A stretch of 15,680 nt of DNA from Verrucomicrobiales bacterium (GTDB taxonomy: Bacteria > Verrucomicrobiota > Verrucomicrobiia > Verrucomicrobiales > DEV007): assembly GCA_002705125.1 (NCBI GenBank), contig PAHQ01000008.1, positions 1 to 15,680 on the forward strand, given 5' to 3'. The stretch's first letter is position 1. The number at the start of each line of letters is the position of its first letter. The translations under genes were made by a program, and so were the position numbers. The notes under the pieces are model-generated. The model was not told the DNA's origin, searched no databases, and worked only from the letters and a program-made list of their open reading frames with translations. This document shows positions 15,424 through 15,680 of the stretch, in pieces.

Positions 15424-15509
15424 AAATTATATACTAAGACCTACTCTCTAACTACCTATTACCGTTGTTCAAATCTCCAATATTCATTGTAAATTGTTGC
15501 AAATAATCA

Positions 15510-15680
15510 ATGCGAATTCTGCTTATATTTTTATTTTGTATCTTTACTAAACTGATAATTTTAGATGCTTCAGAATTCGAGATTTTAGAAACTCCAGCAG
15601 TCAAAAATACTTTGGCACCTAATTTATGTGCTTTTGGAGATCAGTTTGCACTAAGCTGGATTGAACGTAATAAAGACGGT
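15510..15680 (+). CDS. Exported protein, 3' partial (possibly sialidase/BNR-like)
   Basis: The first 57 codons of a gene running off the window. The N-terminus MRILLIFLFCIFTKLIILDAS is a typical signal peptide, with cleavage likely near DAS-EF or just before it. The visible mature part (ETPAVKNTLAPN and FALSWIERNKDG) resembles the first strand pair of exported sialidase/BNR-type propellers in PVC bacteria, which begin with an 'ap.l....l.LSW.e..g' pattern. Too little is visible to assign it firmly. It starts 86 bases after the peptidase gene; no Shine-Dalgarno is seen. Confidence 0.6.
   Translation, partial: MRILLIFLFCIFTKLIILDASEFEILETPAVKNTLAPNLCAFGDQFALSWIERNKDG

Noticed and set aside
15465..15493. 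TTGTTC ... TGTAAA as a promoter for the last gene
   Set aside because: Three and four of six matches at 17 bases is what AT-rich DNA gives by chance.

Overview
The window looks like a piece of a PVC-superphylum chromosome, most likely Verrucomicrobiota (Planctomycetota or Lentisphaerota are possible). The main evidence is a PSD1-type gene (DUF1549/DUF1553) paired with a Tat-exported DUF1501 gene, next to a formylglycine sulfatase, a xylose-isomerase-like TIM barrel and several secreted proteins. The DNA is AT-rich. Most genes lack a recognisable Shine-Dalgarno sequence, so the two good ones stand out. No RNA genes, insertion sequences, CRISPR arrays or phage genes were seen. No gene-free stretch exceeds 300 bases.

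Layout. 1-1464 (+): the 3' part of a long coiled-coil protein whose C-terminal ~110 residues look like the GrpE nucleotide-exchange domain. 1621-4098 (+): a complete mutS ending in a beta-clamp-binding motif. 4134-6253 (+): two closely spaced exported proteins, a galactose-mutarotase-like (DUF4380-type) protein and a 6-phosphogluconolactonase-like beta-propeller. 6368-6673 (+): a 101-residue membrane protein with a perfect Shine-Dalgarno. A hairpin at 6665-6692 separates it from a convergent minus-strand operon. That operon (11636 down to 6693) reads TIM-barrel isomerase/epimerase, PSD1 protein, DUF1501 protein; the first two genes overlap by ATGA. The divergent plus-strand side carries a sulfatase with C-terminal ankyrin repeats (11764-13914), possibly preceded by a coupled 11-codon leader ORF. 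Then come an exported alpha/beta-hydrolase peptidase (13960-15423) and the first 57 codons of another exported protein (15510 to the edge).

How the genes may work together (inference): the sulfatase, sugar-type TIM barrel, mutarotase-like protein, lactonase-like propeller and PSD1/DUF1501 pair resemble the carbohydrate and sulfated-polymer catabolism islands common in marine PVC bacteria, with most products exported and the TIM barrel cytoplasmic. No substrate can be read from the sequence. mutS and the coiled-coil/GrpE-like protein are probably unrelated housekeeping or chaperone functions. The least ordinary features are the coiled-coil/GrpE-like architecture, the sulfatase-ankyrin fusion, the concanavalin-like insertion in the PSD1 protein, and the possible leader ORF upstream of the sulfatase.
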